Source: Clostridiales bacterium
GTDB taxonomy: Bacteria > Bacillota > Clostridia > Oscillospirales > Oscillospiraceae
Length of the DNA stretch: 64,000 nt
Reading direction: 5' to 3'
Assembly (NCBI GenBank): GCA_004557735.1
Contig: SFFV01000001.1
Location: 124,001 to 188,000, forward strand
In this document: positions 1 through 8,365 of the stretch, one piece after another
Layout: every line of letters begins with the position of its first letter
How positions within the stretch are numbered: position 1 is the first letter of the stretch
Made by a program: the position numbers and the translations under genes
The notes under the pieces: model-generated
Seen by the model: only the letters and a program-made list of their open reading frames with translations
Database searches by the model: none
What the model was told of the DNA's origin: nothing

Positions 1-92
1 ACGGCAAAAAAGCCGAGAGCGACCATGAAAAGCGCAGCAATGAGCAGAACATCCGCGCGAAGGCGGTCTTTCTTTGTCCGTTCAGACTTCAT
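1..92 (-). CDS. NusG domain II-like small membrane-anchored protein, N-terminal fragment
   Basis: Only the first 30 or so codons are inside the window; the gene runs off the left edge. The ATG at 92-90 follows a good AAAGGA ribosome site. The visible protein has a charged start (KSERTKKDRLRAD) followed by a hydrophobic membrane segment (about residues 15-31). Small NusG-domain-II proteins with such a start are commonly found next to clostridial rnf operons, which is the basis for the name. The domain itself is not visible here, so the call is an inference from position and the N-terminus. Confidence 0.45.
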   Translation of the reverse strand, partial: MKSERTKKDRLRADVLLIAALFMVALGFFA

Positions 93-114
93 TTTGGATA
101 TCCTTTGGTGAAAA

Positions 115-140
115 ATCCGTCCGGCAGGGGCCGGACGGAT
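115..140 (-). terminator. Rho-independent terminator after rnfB
   Basis: An 11-bp perfect stem (115-125 with 130-140) with a 4-base loop. Read on the minus strand it is followed by a run of T. It sits between the rnfB stop and the next gene and probably ends most rnf transcripts. Confidence 0.75.
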
Positions 141-155
141 CTTCCCTGGTAAAAA

Positions 156-947
156 TCAGAATCTCTGGATAACTCCCACCGGGCAGTTCTCCGAGCAGGC
201 GACGCAGCCGACGCACTTATCGTAGTCGATACGGGCGAGATTGTCAACCACCTTAATGGCTCCGGTCGGGCAAACCTTCTCGCACTTCATGCAGCCGATG
301 CAGCCCTTCGAGCAGGCAACGCGGGTCTGCGCGCCCTTCTGTGTGTTGCTGCAGCGGACGATCGTCGGATCAACGGCGCGGCGCAGGGCAATGATATGGT
401 TCGGGCAGGTGCGGGTGCAGATGCCGCAGCCGGTGCAGTTGGCCGGATACACCTTCGCAACGCCGTTCACGACGTGGATGGCGTCCGACGGGCAGGCGTT
501 CTCACAGTCGCCGTAGCCGAGGCAGCTGTTCGGGCACGCCCATTCGCCCTGGAAGAGGATGTTCGCCGCCGAGCAGTTGTTGATGCCGGCGTACTCGTAC
601 TTGTGCTTGGCCGTGTCACAGTTGCCGTTGCACTTGACGTAAGCGACCATCTCCACAACGTCCTCCGCCTCGACGCCCATGATCTCGGCGATCGCGGCGG
701 CGGCGCCGTCAGCGCCGGGGACGCAGAGGTTGGTTTTCGTCTCTTCGCCTTCGGCAAGCGCCTTGGCGTAGCCGTCGCAGCCGGCGTAGCCGCACGCGCC
801 GCAGTTGGCGCCGGGCAGGCATTCGCGGATCGCCGGGAACATCTCATTTTCGGGAACGCTCATGTACTTGGAAGCGATGACAAGGATCAGCGCGGCCACC
901 GCGCCGACGATGAGCAGAACGACAATTGCGCTTAAAACTCCAGACAT
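156..947 (-). CDS. rnfB: Rnf complex subunit B, multi-[4Fe-4S] ferredoxin-like subunit
   Basis: RnfB accepts electrons from reduced ferredoxin and passes them into the membrane-bound Rnf complex (ferredoxin:NAD+ oxidoreductase, ion-pumping). The 263-residue protein has an N-terminal membrane anchor (about 5-26), then the RnfB-type Cys cluster CLPGANCGACGYAGC (43-57, with C75). Ferredoxin-like CxxCxxCxxxCP clusters in the second half include CTGCGICTRTCP and CVGCVACSENCP. It is the last gene of rnfCDGEAB, 14 bp after rnfA, and is followed by a terminator. Length and cluster order fit clostridial RnfB. Confidence 0.96.
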   Translation of the reverse strand: MSGVLSAIVVLLIVGAVAALILVIASKYMSVPENEMFPAIRECLPGANCGACGYAGCDGYAKALAEGEETKTNLCVPGADGAAAAIAEIMGVEAEDVVEMVAYVKCNGNCDTAKHKYEYAGINNCSAANILFQGEWACPNSCLGYGDCENACPSDAIHVVNGVAKVYPANCTGCGICTRTCPNHIIALRRAVDPTIVRCSNTQKGAQTRVACSKGCIGCMKCEKVCPTGAIKVVDNLARIDYDKCVGCVACSENCPVGVIQRF

Positions 948-961
948 GTCACTTTCCTCCC

Positions 962-1570
962 TTAACCGAACAGCTTGTCAGCCATGCCGGCAAAGCCCAT
1001 GAACGTCATGCTGGTGAGAGCCGCCGCCACAAGCGTGATGGGCAGTCCTTCAAAGCATTTCGGGGGCTTGGCATGCTCGAGCGCCTTGCGGACGCCGCAG
1101 AAGAGGATCAGTGCGAGACCGAAGCCAACGCCGGCGGAGAAGCCGTTGACGCAGCTGAGCAGGAGACCGCCGCCCATGGCCGTGTAGCCGTTGCTGACGT
1201 TCAGCAGCGTCACGGCGAGCACCGCGCAGTTGGTGGTGATGAGCGGAAGATAAACGCCGAGGGACTTGTACAGGGGCGGAATGTACTTCTTCAGGAAGAT
1301 CTCGACGAACTGCACGAGCGCGGCGATGACCAGAATGAAGATGATCGTGGACAGGTAATCGAGTCCGTTCGGCACCATGATATACTGATAGATGAGGTGC
1401 GTAACGGCGCTCGCGAGCGTCATAACGAAGATAACGGCGCCGCTCATGCCGATGCAGGAATCAAACTTCTTGGAAACGCCCAGGAACGGGCAGATGGCGA
1501 TGAACTGCACGAGAACGTAGTTCTGCGTGAAGATCATGCCGAACATGATTTTCAGTACTTCCTTGAGCAT
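962..1570 (-). CDS. rnfA: Rnf complex membrane subunit A
   Basis: Integral membrane subunit (202 aa, about six membrane segments) of the Rnf ion pump, homologous to NqrE. With RnfE it forms the two-fold related membrane core in which an Fe-S centre is held between conserved Cys residues. The protein shows the N-terminal QNYVLVQFIAICPFLGVSKK region with the conserved Cys, and a second region TTNCAVLAV in the middle. Its ATG overlaps the last base of the rnfE stop, which implies translational coupling. Confidence 0.96.
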   Translation of the reverse strand: MLKEVLKIMFGMIFTQNYVLVQFIAICPFLGVSKKFDSCIGMSGAVIFVMTLASAVTHLIYQYIMVPNGLDYLSTIIFILVIAALVQFVEIFLKKYIPPLYKSLGVYLPLITTNCAVLAVTLLNVSNGYTAMGGGLLLSCVNGFSAGVGFGLALILFCGVRKALEHAKPPKCFEGLPITLVAAALTSMTFMGFAGMADKLFG

Positions 1571-2259
1571 CAGTTCTTCGCCTCCTTATCTTTCTCGGCG
1601 CAGCCTTCGGCGTTGCCGCAGCCGGCGCAGCCGCCGTCGCCGCAGCCCATTTCCGGAACGAACTTCTTGCCCTTTCTGGACATGCCGAGCACGAGCATCG
1701 CCATGGCAAGGCCGAACATGAAGAATCCGCCCGGCGTCTGGGAGATGATGCGGATGGTGTACTCTTCGGGGATGATCTGATAGCCGAACAGGCTGCCGGA
1801 GCCGAGCAGTTCGCGGATGACAGAGATCGCGGTGAGAACCAGCGTGTAGCCGATGCCCATGCCGAGACCGTCAAACAGGCTGTCGAGGACGTTGTTCTTA
1901 TTGGCGAACATCTCGGCACGGCCGAGAACGATGCAGTTAACGACGATCAGCGGAAGGAAGATGCCGAGCGCGTTATAAAGATCGATGAGATAGGCGTGCA
2001 CCACCATCTCAACGAGCGTCACGAATGTGGCGACGACGACGATGTAGCACGGGATGCGGATCTTGTCGGGGATGATCTTGCGCAGCGCCGAGATAACGAC
2101 GTTCGAGCCGACGAGCACGAATGTGAGCGCCGCGCCCATGCCGAGACTGCCTTTGACCGTAACGGAGATCGCGAGCACCGAGCAGCAGCCCAGCACCAGG
2201 ACAAGGACGGGGTTTTCCTTGAAAATACCGTTAACGAGGATCTGCATTCTTTTTTTCAT
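1570..2259 (-). CDS. rnfE: Rnf complex membrane subunit E with a Cys-rich C-terminal tail
   Basis: Homologue of NqrD and partner of RnfA in the membrane core of the Rnf pump (229 aa). The typical features are ENPVLVLVLGCCSVLAISV near the N-terminus and VNCIVLGRAE in the middle, embedded in about six membrane segments. The last 37 or so residues form a hydrophilic tail with four closely spaced Cys (motif CGDGGCAGCGNAEGC) that is not part of the membrane fold. It starts 15 bp after rnfG and overlaps rnfA by one base. Confidence 0.95.
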   Translation of the reverse strand: MKKRMQILVNGIFKENPVLVLVLGCCSVLAISVTVKGSLGMGAALTFVLVGSNVVISALRKIIPDKIRIPCYIVVVATFVTLVEMVVHAYLIDLYNALGIFLPLIVVNCIVLGRAEMFANKNNVLDSLFDGLGMGIGYTLVLTAISVIRELLGSGSLFGYQIIPEEYTIRIISQTPGGFFMFGLAMAMLVLGMSRKGKKFVPEMGCGDGGCAGCGNAEGCAEKDKEAKN

Positions 2260-2274
2260 TTTCTCCGCCCTCCC

Positions 2275-2811
2275 TTACTGGATCGCCGCGACGGCGGCGC
2301 AAGCGGCCTGCACGCCCTCGCGGACGGCGTTGCTCGTGAAGGTGGCGCCGGTCTTGAGCACAACGCCGCTCACGTCGCCGGAGAGACCTTCAAATCTGGC
2401 AAGCATGCTTTCTTCGCCGACCTTGCTGCCGACGCCCTGCGTTTCGGTGGAGACGTTGGCCTTCACACAGAGGATTTTGCCTTCGGTATCGAAACCGACG
2501 GTGACGACGACGGCGCCGCCGTAGCCGGTCTTTTCCACGGTGACTACATAGCCGGTGCCGTTGTCGCCCTCAAAAATACCGGTGACGCCGTTCGCAGCCT
2601 GTTCGCCGCTGACTTCAAGCTCGGCGAACTCGGAGGCGGCGGGAAGCACGGCCTTGCGGGTCTTTTCCGCTTCGATGCGGATGTTTTCTTCGATCACGGG
2701 CGCGGTCTTGGCATTCGTAAAGCCGAGCAGCGCGGAGGCCACAAGGCAGATGATGACCAGGACCACAACGGGACGCGCCATTTCCGTCCAAAACGTATTT
2801 TTCTTTTCCAT
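2275..2811 (-). CDS. rnfG: Rnf complex FMN-binding subunit G
   Basis: Peripheral flavoprotein subunit of Rnf carrying covalently bound FMN. I start it at the ATG at 2811-2809 because this ATG overlaps the rnfD stop as TAATG; longer readings reach back into rnfD. The resulting 178-aa protein has one N-terminal membrane anchor (about 12-31) and the flavinylation motif TGATFTS (154-160), in which the last Thr/Ser is the expected FMN attachment site. Gene order C-D-G-E-A-B is that of Rnf-type operons in Clostridia. Confidence 0.95.
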   Translation of the reverse strand: MEKKNTFWTEMARPVVVLVIICLVASALLGFTNAKTAPVIEENIRIEAEKTRKAVLPAASEFAELEVSGEQAANGVTGIFEGDNGTGYVVTVEKTGYGGAVVVTVGFDTEGKILCVKANVSTETQGVGSKVGEESMLARFEGLSGDVSGVVLKTGATFTSNAVREGVQAACAAVAAIQ

Positions 2812-3752
2812 TACGCCTTGACACCTCCCACAGGCTTCGTCCGGCATCCCTCGTTGATGTAGGGCACCAGCAGGTTCATCAGCAGCACGGCGAAGGAAAC
2901 GCCCTCTGCGGAGTTGGCAAACACGCGGATCGCGGAGGTGAGGAAACCGCAGCCGAGAGCGAAGATCACGCGCCCCTTCGTCGTGAGCGGGCTGGTGACA
3001 TAGTCGGTCGCCATGAAGATGGCGCCGAGCATCAACCCGCCGGAGAAGAGATTCAGGAACGCGGTCGTCGCGTCAAAGCCGTTGAAGAGGAACGTAAACA
3101 CGAACGTGCTCGCAATGAAGCAGACGGGGATCGTCACCTTGATGACGCCGCGGACCACAAGATATACGCCGCCGATGAGAAGCGCCAGAGCGCAGGTCTC
3201 GCCGAGGACGCCGCCATGGTTGCCGAGGAAGAGGGTCATGAAGCTGCTCATATCGAGACCGTTGGCCGCCAGCGGCGTGGCGCCGGCGAGAAGGTCAACG
3301 CCGGGTGCGGTCACCGTGTGCAGGTAATCCGTCATGCTCTCGGTGAAGGAGAGCATCATGGCCAGACGGCCGACGAGCGCGGGGTTTACAAAGTTGCAGC
3401 CGAGACCGCCGAAGAGCATCTTGACGATGATCACGGCGATAAAGTCGCCGATGAGGAGCTGCCAGACCGGCATCGTCACGGGGACGTTGTAGGCAATGAG
3501 CACGCCGGTAACGACCGCGGAGAGATCGGCGACGGTCTGCTCCTTTTTAAAGAGCTTGTTCCACACAAACTCGAGCAGCACGCAGTTTGCTGCGGAGATC
3601 GCCACGAGCAGCAGCGAGCGGAACCCGAAGATGATAACGGACGCGATGAGCGCCGGGATGAGCGCGATGAGCACATCGCCCATGACGCGCCGCGTCGTTG
3701 CGCCCTGCTTATGATAGTGGGGCGAGACGCTTACAATAAGACTGCTGTTCAT
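2811..3752 (-). CDS. rnfD: Rnf complex membrane subunit D
   Basis: Polytopic membrane subunit (313 aa), homologue of NqrB, that carries a covalent FMN and takes part in ion translocation. The flavinylation region DLLAGATPLA is at about 153-162, and many hydrophobic segments surround it. The start overlaps the rnfC stop by 4 bp (ATGA) and its stop overlaps rnfG, so rnfC-D-G are translationally coupled. Attachment of FMN would need an ApbE-type transferase, which is not inside this window. Confidence 0.95.
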   Translation of the reverse strand: MNSSLIVSVSPHYHKQGATTRRVMGDVLIALIPALIASVIIFGFRSLLLVAISAANCVLLEFVWNKLFKKEQTVADLSAVVTGVLIAYNVPVTMPVWQLLIGDFIAVIIVKMLFGGLGCNFVNPALVGRLAMMLSFTESMTDYLHTVTAPGVDLLAGATPLAANGLDMSSFMTLFLGNHGGVLGETCALALLIGGVYLVVRGVIKVTIPVCFIASTFVFTFLFNGFDATTAFLNLFSGGLMLGAIFMATDYVTSPLTTKGRVIFALGCGFLTSAIRVFANSAEGVSFAVLLMNLLVPYINEGCRTKPVGGVKA

Positions 3753-5080
3753 TTTCCCGCCTCCTTCAGAGTTTTCATGCGGTTGTCGTAGTCACGCACG
3801 AGCGTTTTGGAGAGCTTGTTCACCTGCACGAGCGGGCGGTGGGCCGGGCACTGGAACGCGCAGCAGCCGCACTCAATGCACAGGCCGACCTTCAGCGCCT
3901 TGAGCGCTTCGGCGTCGTTTTTCTCATAGGCGCGCTCGATCTCCACCGGCATGAGCTTCATCGGGCAGTGGTCGATGCAGCCGCCGCAGCGGATGCACGC
4001 CGAGGGCGCCACGGGGCGGGCGTCCTTTTCATTGAACGCAAGAATGGCGCTCGTTCCCTTGGCGACGGGAGCGTCCAGATCGTACTGGGCAACGCCCATC
4101 ATCGGGCCGCCCATGACGAGCTTTTTCGGCTCGCAGGCAAAGCCGCCGGCGGAGTCGATCACTTCCCTGCAGGCCGTTCCGATAGGGGCGATGACATTCT
4201 TCGGCTCCTTGATGGCGGAGCCGTCCACGGTGATGCACTTCTCGACGAGCGGCATGCCGGTCGTGCAGTAGTGCGCGAGCGTGGCGACGCTCGTAACGTT
4301 CATCACGACGCTGCCCACGTCGATGGGGAGCTTGCCCTCCGGCATGATCTTGCCGGTCGTATGGTAAATGAGAACTTTTTCGCCGCCCTGCGGGTACATG
4401 CACGGCAGAGCGCGTACTTCAACGTGCTCGTCGTTCGCCGTGGCCGCCTTCATCTTTTCGATGCAGTCGAGCTTGTTGTCCTCAATGGCGATAATGATCT
4501 TCTTGACGTCCAGCCACTTTTCGAGCAGACGGCATCCCTCGACGACCTCGTCGGTGCGGTCGAGCATGGTGCGGTGGTCGCTCGTGATATAGCCCTCGCA
4601 TTCCGCGCCGTTGATGATGATCTCCTGGATGCGGGAGGTGTCCTTCACATCCAGCTTGACCGCCGTCGGGAACGTCGCGCCGCCGAGACCGACAACGCCG
4701 CTGTCGCGCACGGCGTTGATAAAGCTCGCGTAATCGGTGATCTCCGGGGCCTTGACCGTGTCGGCAACAGTCATCTTTCCGTCAGACTCGATCACGACCG
4801 CCTGGCAGACCGCACCCATAAACTGCAGCATGGGGACGATCTTCTTGACCGTGCCGGAAACGCTCGCAAACACCGGGGAAGAAACAAATCCGCCCGGTTC
4901 GCCGATCATCTGACCGACATTGACGTGATCGCCGACCGCAACGATGCAGTTGGCGCTCTTGCCGATGTGCATGCTCATCGGAATGGTCACCGTTGCCGGG
5001 GGCGGCATTTTGATCGCCTGCATCCCGGCGGTGTTCTTCCGATGGGGGATATGTACACCGTTCAGGTTTTTCCGTGACAT
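3749..5080 (-). CDS. rnfC: Rnf complex subunit C, NADH-binding Fe-S flavoprotein
   Basis: RnfC is the NAD(H)-reacting peripheral subunit, related to NuoF. I choose the ATG at 5080 because a GAGGTGG ribosome site lies 8 bases ahead; a GTG nine bases upstream would overlap that site. The 443-aa protein has the barrel-like N-terminus (NGVHIPHRKNT), a glycine-rich NuoF-like stretch (GVVGLGGATFPTAVKL, about 132-147), and two [4Fe-4S] clusters near the C-terminus (CIRCGGCIDHCP, CIECGCCAFQCP). It is the first gene of the operon. Confidence 0.96.
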   Translation of the reverse strand: MSRKNLNGVHIPHRKNTAGMQAIKMPPPATVTIPMSMHIGKSANCIVAVGDHVNVGQMIGEPGGFVSSPVFASVSGTVKKIVPMLQFMGAVCQAVVIESDGKMTVADTVKAPEITDYASFINAVRDSGVVGLGGATFPTAVKLDVKDTSRIQEIIINGAECEGYITSDHRTMLDRTDEVVEGCRLLEKWLDVKKIIIAIEDNKLDCIEKMKAATANDEHVEVRALPCMYPQGGEKVLIYHTTGKIMPEGKLPIDVGSVVMNVTSVATLAHYCTTGMPLVEKCITVDGSAIKEPKNVIAPIGTACREVIDSAGGFACEPKKLVMGGPMMGVAQYDLDAPVAKGTSAILAFNEKDARPVAPSACIRCGGCIDHCPMKLMPVEIERAYEKNDAEALKALKVGLCIECGCCAFQCPAHRPLVQVNKLSKTLVRDYDNRMKTLKEAGK

Positions 5081-5526
5081 CCTTTCCACCTCTTGTTTAT
5101 ATTTCGCTTCTTTGCAAACTCTTTACTGGGCTTTGCGGGCCCATGCGGACGAAGAAAGCCGGTTCAGAGACACTTTCTGCGGAAAATGTTGTGTATTCCA
5201 CGCGCCATCCGTGTTATATTCCCTTGCGGACGGTGCATTTTCATGTGATGGATAACATTTCATTTTTTGGATGTTTTTCCAGTATTTTTCCGCAAATAAC
5301 CCCGAAAAAACCGGGTTTTTCCGACAAAATAATATAGCACATTCAAAGAATTAAATCCAGTACATTTTTATGTTTTTTCTTTTTTTGTTCATTTGCCGGA
5401 AAACCGGGAGCGTTTTCTTCTCGCTTTGGTTCATCCGTCTGCGGAGAATCCCCTTGTAATTGCGGCAGATATTTGTTAATATGGTGAGAGACTCGGATAC
5501 TTCCGATCAGATGGAGATCAAGAATC
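5081..5526. other. Divergent intergenic region between rnfC and the DRTGG cluster
   Basis: About 445 bases without a convincing gene, AT-rich compared with its surroundings. It must hold the minus-strand rnf promoter, but I could not assign a clear -35/-10 pair for it. A good plus-strand promoter lies at 5454-5482. A short hairpin followed by Ts around 5297-5322 could be an attenuator or chance. Confidence 0.5.
5454..5482 (+). promoter_or_regulatory. Sigma-A-type promoter for the DRTGG-HATPase-hydrogenase-like-PHP operon
   Basis: TTGTAA (5454-5459), a 17-base spacer and TAATAT (5477-5482), 45 bases before the ATG at 5527. A half-site resembling the Rex operator (TTGTTAA) overlaps the -10, but no second half-site is present. 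Confidence 0.6.
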
Positions 5527-5871
5527 ATGAAAATCAACGAAATGGCAGCCCTTCTTTCCGGCGAAGCGCGTACCGCCGCGGCCCACGCGGACGCGGACAT
5601 CAACTCTGCCTATGCCGGCGATATGCTCAGCGACGTGCTTGCGCTCGGCTCCCAGCCGGACGTTCTGCTCACCGGGCTTCTCAATCCTCAGGTCATCCGC
5701 ACCGCGGAAATGCTCGATACGGCGTGCGTCGTATTCCTGCGCGGCAAGGAGCCGGAGGCATCGATCCTTGAGCTGGCGGAAAAATGCGGCGTTTGCGTAC
5801 TTACCTCTCCCCTGGAGATGTATGATGCCTGCGGCATTCTGCATCAGCATGGGGTGACGGGCGCAAAATGA
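5527..5871 (+). CDS. DRTGG domain protein
   Basis: A 114-aa soluble protein resembling the stand-alone DRTGG domain (a regulatory domain seen in phosphotransacetylase and CBS/HPr-kinase-related proteins). Visible features are an N-terminal helix (MKINEMAALLSGEAR), the central GDMLSDVLALG and a LLTGLLNPQ segment, consistent with that fold. It opens a four-gene operon and overlaps the next ATG by 4 bp. Proteins of this size are repeatedly found beside the same HATPase, Fe-S and PHP genes in Clostridia. The ligand and role are unknown; redox or metabolite sensing is an inference. Confidence 0.75.
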   Translation: MKINEMAALLSGEARTAAAHADADINSAYAGDMLSDVLALGSQPDVLLTGLLNPQVIRTAEMLDTACVVFLRGKEPEASILELAEKCGVCVLTSPLEMYDACGILHQHGVTGAK

Positions 5872-6302
5872 GCCCGCTCATCCGTGAGTATGAAGTTCCC
5901 GGCAACGATTTTGCGCGCGCCGGAGAAGCCTCCGGGCACATCAAATCCATGCTGAAGGAGCTTGGCTTTGCTCCCGCCATGATCCGCCGCGTCGCCATCA
6001 CGACGTACGAGGCGGAAATCAATATGGTCATCCACGCCGGCGGCGGCCATGTGACCGCAACGGTCACGCCGGACGCCGTCAAGGTTGTTTTTACAGACCG
6101 CGGCCCCGGTATCCCCAATGTCGAGCTCGCCATGCAGGCAGGCTGGTCTACGGCGCCGCAGAATATCCGGGCGCTCGGCTTCGGCGCCGGCATGGGTCTG
6201 CCAAACATCCGCAAATACAGCGATGATTTTGCCATACAGACCGAGGTCGGAAAGGGCACGACTCTTTCGATCACGGTGTATGCAGGAAAGGAGTCATCGT
6301 GA
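5868..6302 (+). CDS. HATPase-domain protein of the RsbW/RsbT (anti-sigma kinase) type
   Basis: A 144-aa single-domain GHKL ATP-binding protein. The N box is present as YEAEINMVIHA (about 48-58), the G1 box as FTDRGPGIPN (about 75-84) and the G2/G3 region as GFGAGMGLPNIRKYSDDF (about 105-122). This is the fold of serine kinases and anti-sigma factors such as RsbW and RsbT, without a sensor or dimerisation domain. Its start overlaps the DRTGG stop, and its TGA overlaps the next GTG start. A phosphorylation target or sigma partner cannot be named from the sequence. Confidence 0.85.
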   Translation: MSPLIREYEVPGNDFARAGEASGHIKSMLKELGFAPAMIRRVAITTYEAEINMVIHAGGGHVTATVTPDAVKVVFTDRGPGIPNVELAMQAGWSTAPQNIRALGFGAGMGLPNIRKYSDDFAIQTEVGKGTTLSITVYAGKESS

Positions 6303-7528
6303 GCACCGGTTACGCTTCGATCTATCTCGAAAACGAAAAATGCGCAGGCTGCACCAAATGTATGCAGCGCTGCCCTACGGAGGCGATCCGCATCCGCGGC
6401 GGCAAGGCGTCCATATTGCAGGAGCGGTGCGTAGACTGCGGAGAATGCATCCGCGTCTGCCCGCACCATGCGATGAAGGCGAGGGTGGATTCTCTCTCCG
6501 ACGTGCTCGGAAAATACAAGTATACGATCGCGCTCCCCGCGCAGGCGCTCTATGGGCAGTTTCCCGGCGTGCGGACCCGCGCTCCCATTCTTGAAGGACT
6601 GCTGCGCATCGGGTTTGACAGCGTATTTGAGGTCGCCGCCGCCGCGGAGGTCATGTCCGCCGTGACACATTATGAGCTCAACTACGGCAGCATTCCTCAC
6701 CCGATCATCACGACCGACTGCCCGGTCATTCTGCGCATCGTGCGCATCCGGTTCCCGTCGCTGCTGCCGCATCTGCTCAACTACCGCTCCCCGATGGAGG
6801 TCGCGGCGCGCTGGAGCAAGCGGCTTGCCGTGAAGGAAACGGGTCTTTCGGAAGAGGATATCGGCTGCGTATACATCTCCCCCTGCCCCGCCAAATGCGC
6901 GGGCGCCAAGGCCGCGCTCGGCACAGCCCGTCCGGCGATCACCGGCGTCGTGTCCATTGCCGAGGTCGCGCCCCGTCTCACCGCCGTAATAGGCGATATT
7001 GACGATCATGAGCGCTACGCTCAGGCGGGCGCCGCGGGCGTCGGCTGGGCGATCTCCGGCGGGCAGTCGTCCGCCGCGGGCGAGCCGAACCATCTCGCCG
7101 CCTCCGGCATCGAAAACATCATCGGCATTCTTGAGGCCCTGGAGGACGGCAAGCTTTCCAATGTCGATCTTATCGAGCTCAGCGCCTGTTATCCCGGCTG
7201 CGTCGGCGGCGCGCTGGCGGTGGAAAACCCGTTCATTGCGAAAGCCCGCCTTCAGCAGATGATGATGGGCTTTGCCCCTCCCCTGCCCCCCAACGACTGC
7301 CCCCGCGAGGATATGCGCTGGGAAAAGACCCCTACGGCAAGCTCCGCGCTCCGGCTGGACAAGGACGTGTCCGTTGCAATGGAAAAAATGGAGCAGATCC
7401 GCCGCATCACCGAGTCGCTGCCGGGCATAGACTGCGGCGCGTGCGGTTCTCCCTCCTGCCGGGCGTTCGCCGAGGACATCGTCGCCGGACGGGCCGAGGC
7501 GGGCATGTGCGTATTTCCCGAAAATTGA
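6299..7528 (+). CDS. [Fe-Fe]-hydrogenase-like Fe-S protein lacking the full H-cluster signature
   Basis: A 409-aa protein with a GTG start (RBS AAAGGAG at 6287-6293). Two [4Fe-4S] ferredoxin motifs lie at the N-terminus (CAGCTKCMQRCP, CVDCGECIRVCP). Next is a domain related to the large-subunit C-terminus of iron-only hydrogenase, and at the end an Fes motif (GIDCGACGSPSCRAFAED). The H-cluster loops are degenerate: TTDCPV replaces TSCCPGW, SPCPAKC replaces MPCxxK, and CYPGCVGG replaces MACPGGCxxGGGQ. Hydrogen turnover is therefore doubtful; a redox-sensing or electron-carrying role fits better. It sits between the HATPase and PHP genes. Confidence 0.8.
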   Translation: MSTGYASIYLENEKCAGCTKCMQRCPTEAIRIRGGKASILQERCVDCGECIRVCPHHAMKARVDSLSDVLGKYKYTIALPAQALYGQFPGVRTRAPILEGLLRIGFDSVFEVAAAAEVMSAVTHYELNYGSIPHPIITTDCPVILRIVRIRFPSLLPHLLNYRSPMEVAARWSKRLAVKETGLSEEDIGCVYISPCPAKCAGAKAALGTARPAITGVVSIAEVAPRLTAVIGDIDDHERYAQAGAAGVGWAISGGQSSAAGEPNHLAASGIENIIGILEALEDGKLSNVDLIELSACYPGCVGGALAVENPFIAKARLQQMMMGFAPPLPPNDCPREDMRWEKTPTASSALRLDKDVSVAMEKMEQIRRITESLPGIDCGACGSPSCRAFAEDIVAGRAEAGMCVFPEN

Positions 7529-7597
7529 AGCATCGCAAAGCCTCTCCCTTTGAATATTACGGCGAGCGGATATCCGCCGCCTTCAGGTGGTAACGAC

Positions 7598-8284
7598 ATG
7601 ATCCTTACAGACCTTCACATTCACTCCTGTCTCTCTCCGTGCGCGGACGATACCATGACGCCGGCGGCGATCGTTAAAGCTGCCAGGAACGCGGGGCTGG
7701 AGCTGATTGCCATCACGGATCACAACTCCGCGCGCAACTGTCCCGCCGTGGCTGCCGAAGCGGAAAAGGCCGGCATCGGCTTTATCCCCGGCATCGAGGT
7801 CACGACCTCCGAGGAGATCCACTGCGTCTGCCTTCTGCCCGATCTCGGCAAGGCGGCGGCGTTCTCCCGCTGGCTCGACACGCTGCGCCCCGGCATCGCC
7901 AACCGTCCGAATGTATTCGGACGCCAGACCGTGATCGGCTCGCGCGGAAGCCGGACGGAGGAGCGCGAACTGCTGTTCATGGCGCGGCGCATTTCCGTCA
8001 ACGAGCTGAGCCGCGCCGTGCGGCAGTATTCGGGCCTGATCTGGCCCGCGCATGTGGACAAGCCGTCCAACTCGCTCTATTCCATTCTCGGCTGCTGGCC
8101 GGAGGATCTGGACATGGACGCCGTGGAGCTCTATTACGACGCGGAGCCCGCGGGCATTCCGGAATCCGTTTGCCGGCTGCGCTGTTCGGATGCGCACCGG
8201 CTCTGGGACATCAAGGGCGGATACCCCCTCCCGCTTGAGAGCGCCGACTTTTCCGGATTGAAAAAATATCTGCGGGGCGAATAA
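7598..8284 (+). CDS. PHP-domain phosphoesterase
   Basis: A 228-aa member of the PHP metallophosphoesterase family. I start at the ATG at 7598 (RBS CAGGTGG, 7 bases ahead), which puts the metal-binding DLHIHSCLSPCADD at residues 4-17, as usual for the family. Further metal ligands are TDHNS (about 40), the E of PGIEVTT, the H in WPAHVDKPS, and SDAH near the C-terminus. The substrate is unknown; relatives hydrolyse phosphoesters or nucleotides. It is the last gene of the four-gene operon, 69 bp after the hydrogenase-like gene. Confidence 0.85.
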   Translation: MILTDLHIHSCLSPCADDTMTPAAIVKAARNAGLELIAITDHNSARNCPAVAAEAEKAGIGFIPGIEVTTSEEIHCVCLLPDLGKAAAFSRWLDTLRPGIANRPNVFGRQTVIGSRGSRTEERELLFMARRISVNELSRAVRQYSGLIWPAHVDKPSNSLYSILGCWPEDLDMDAVELYYDAEPAGIPESVCRLRCSDAHRLWDIKGGYPLPLESADFSGLKKYLRGE

Positions 8285-8295
8285 AAGAACATAAC

Positions 8296-8324
8296 GCGCG
8301 GCAGGTTTTCAGGACCTGCCGCGC
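8296..8324 (+). terminator. Hairpin after the PHP gene, possible weak terminator
   Basis: An 11-bp GC-rich stem (8296-8306 with 8314-8324). No proper T-run follows, so termination may be partial and the ClC gene downstream could be read through. Confidence 0.45.
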
Positions 8325-8365
8325 CTTATGCCGTTTGTCTGATAAATGAAAGAGAGAGAAATCCG

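Noticed and set aside
5474..5490. Rex operator ahead of the DRTGG operon
   Set aside because: Only one TTGTTAA half-site is present; the second half of the palindrome is missing.
6299..7528. A second active [FeFe]-hydrogenase
   Set aside because: All three H-cluster loops lack key residues (TSCCPGW, MPC and GGGQ patterns are degenerate), so I do not call it a working hydrogenase.
8285..8365. Fluoride riboswitch ahead of the ClC gene
   Set aside because: The leader is only 81 bases, contains just a terminator-like hairpin, and lacks the conserved fluoride-aptamer core.
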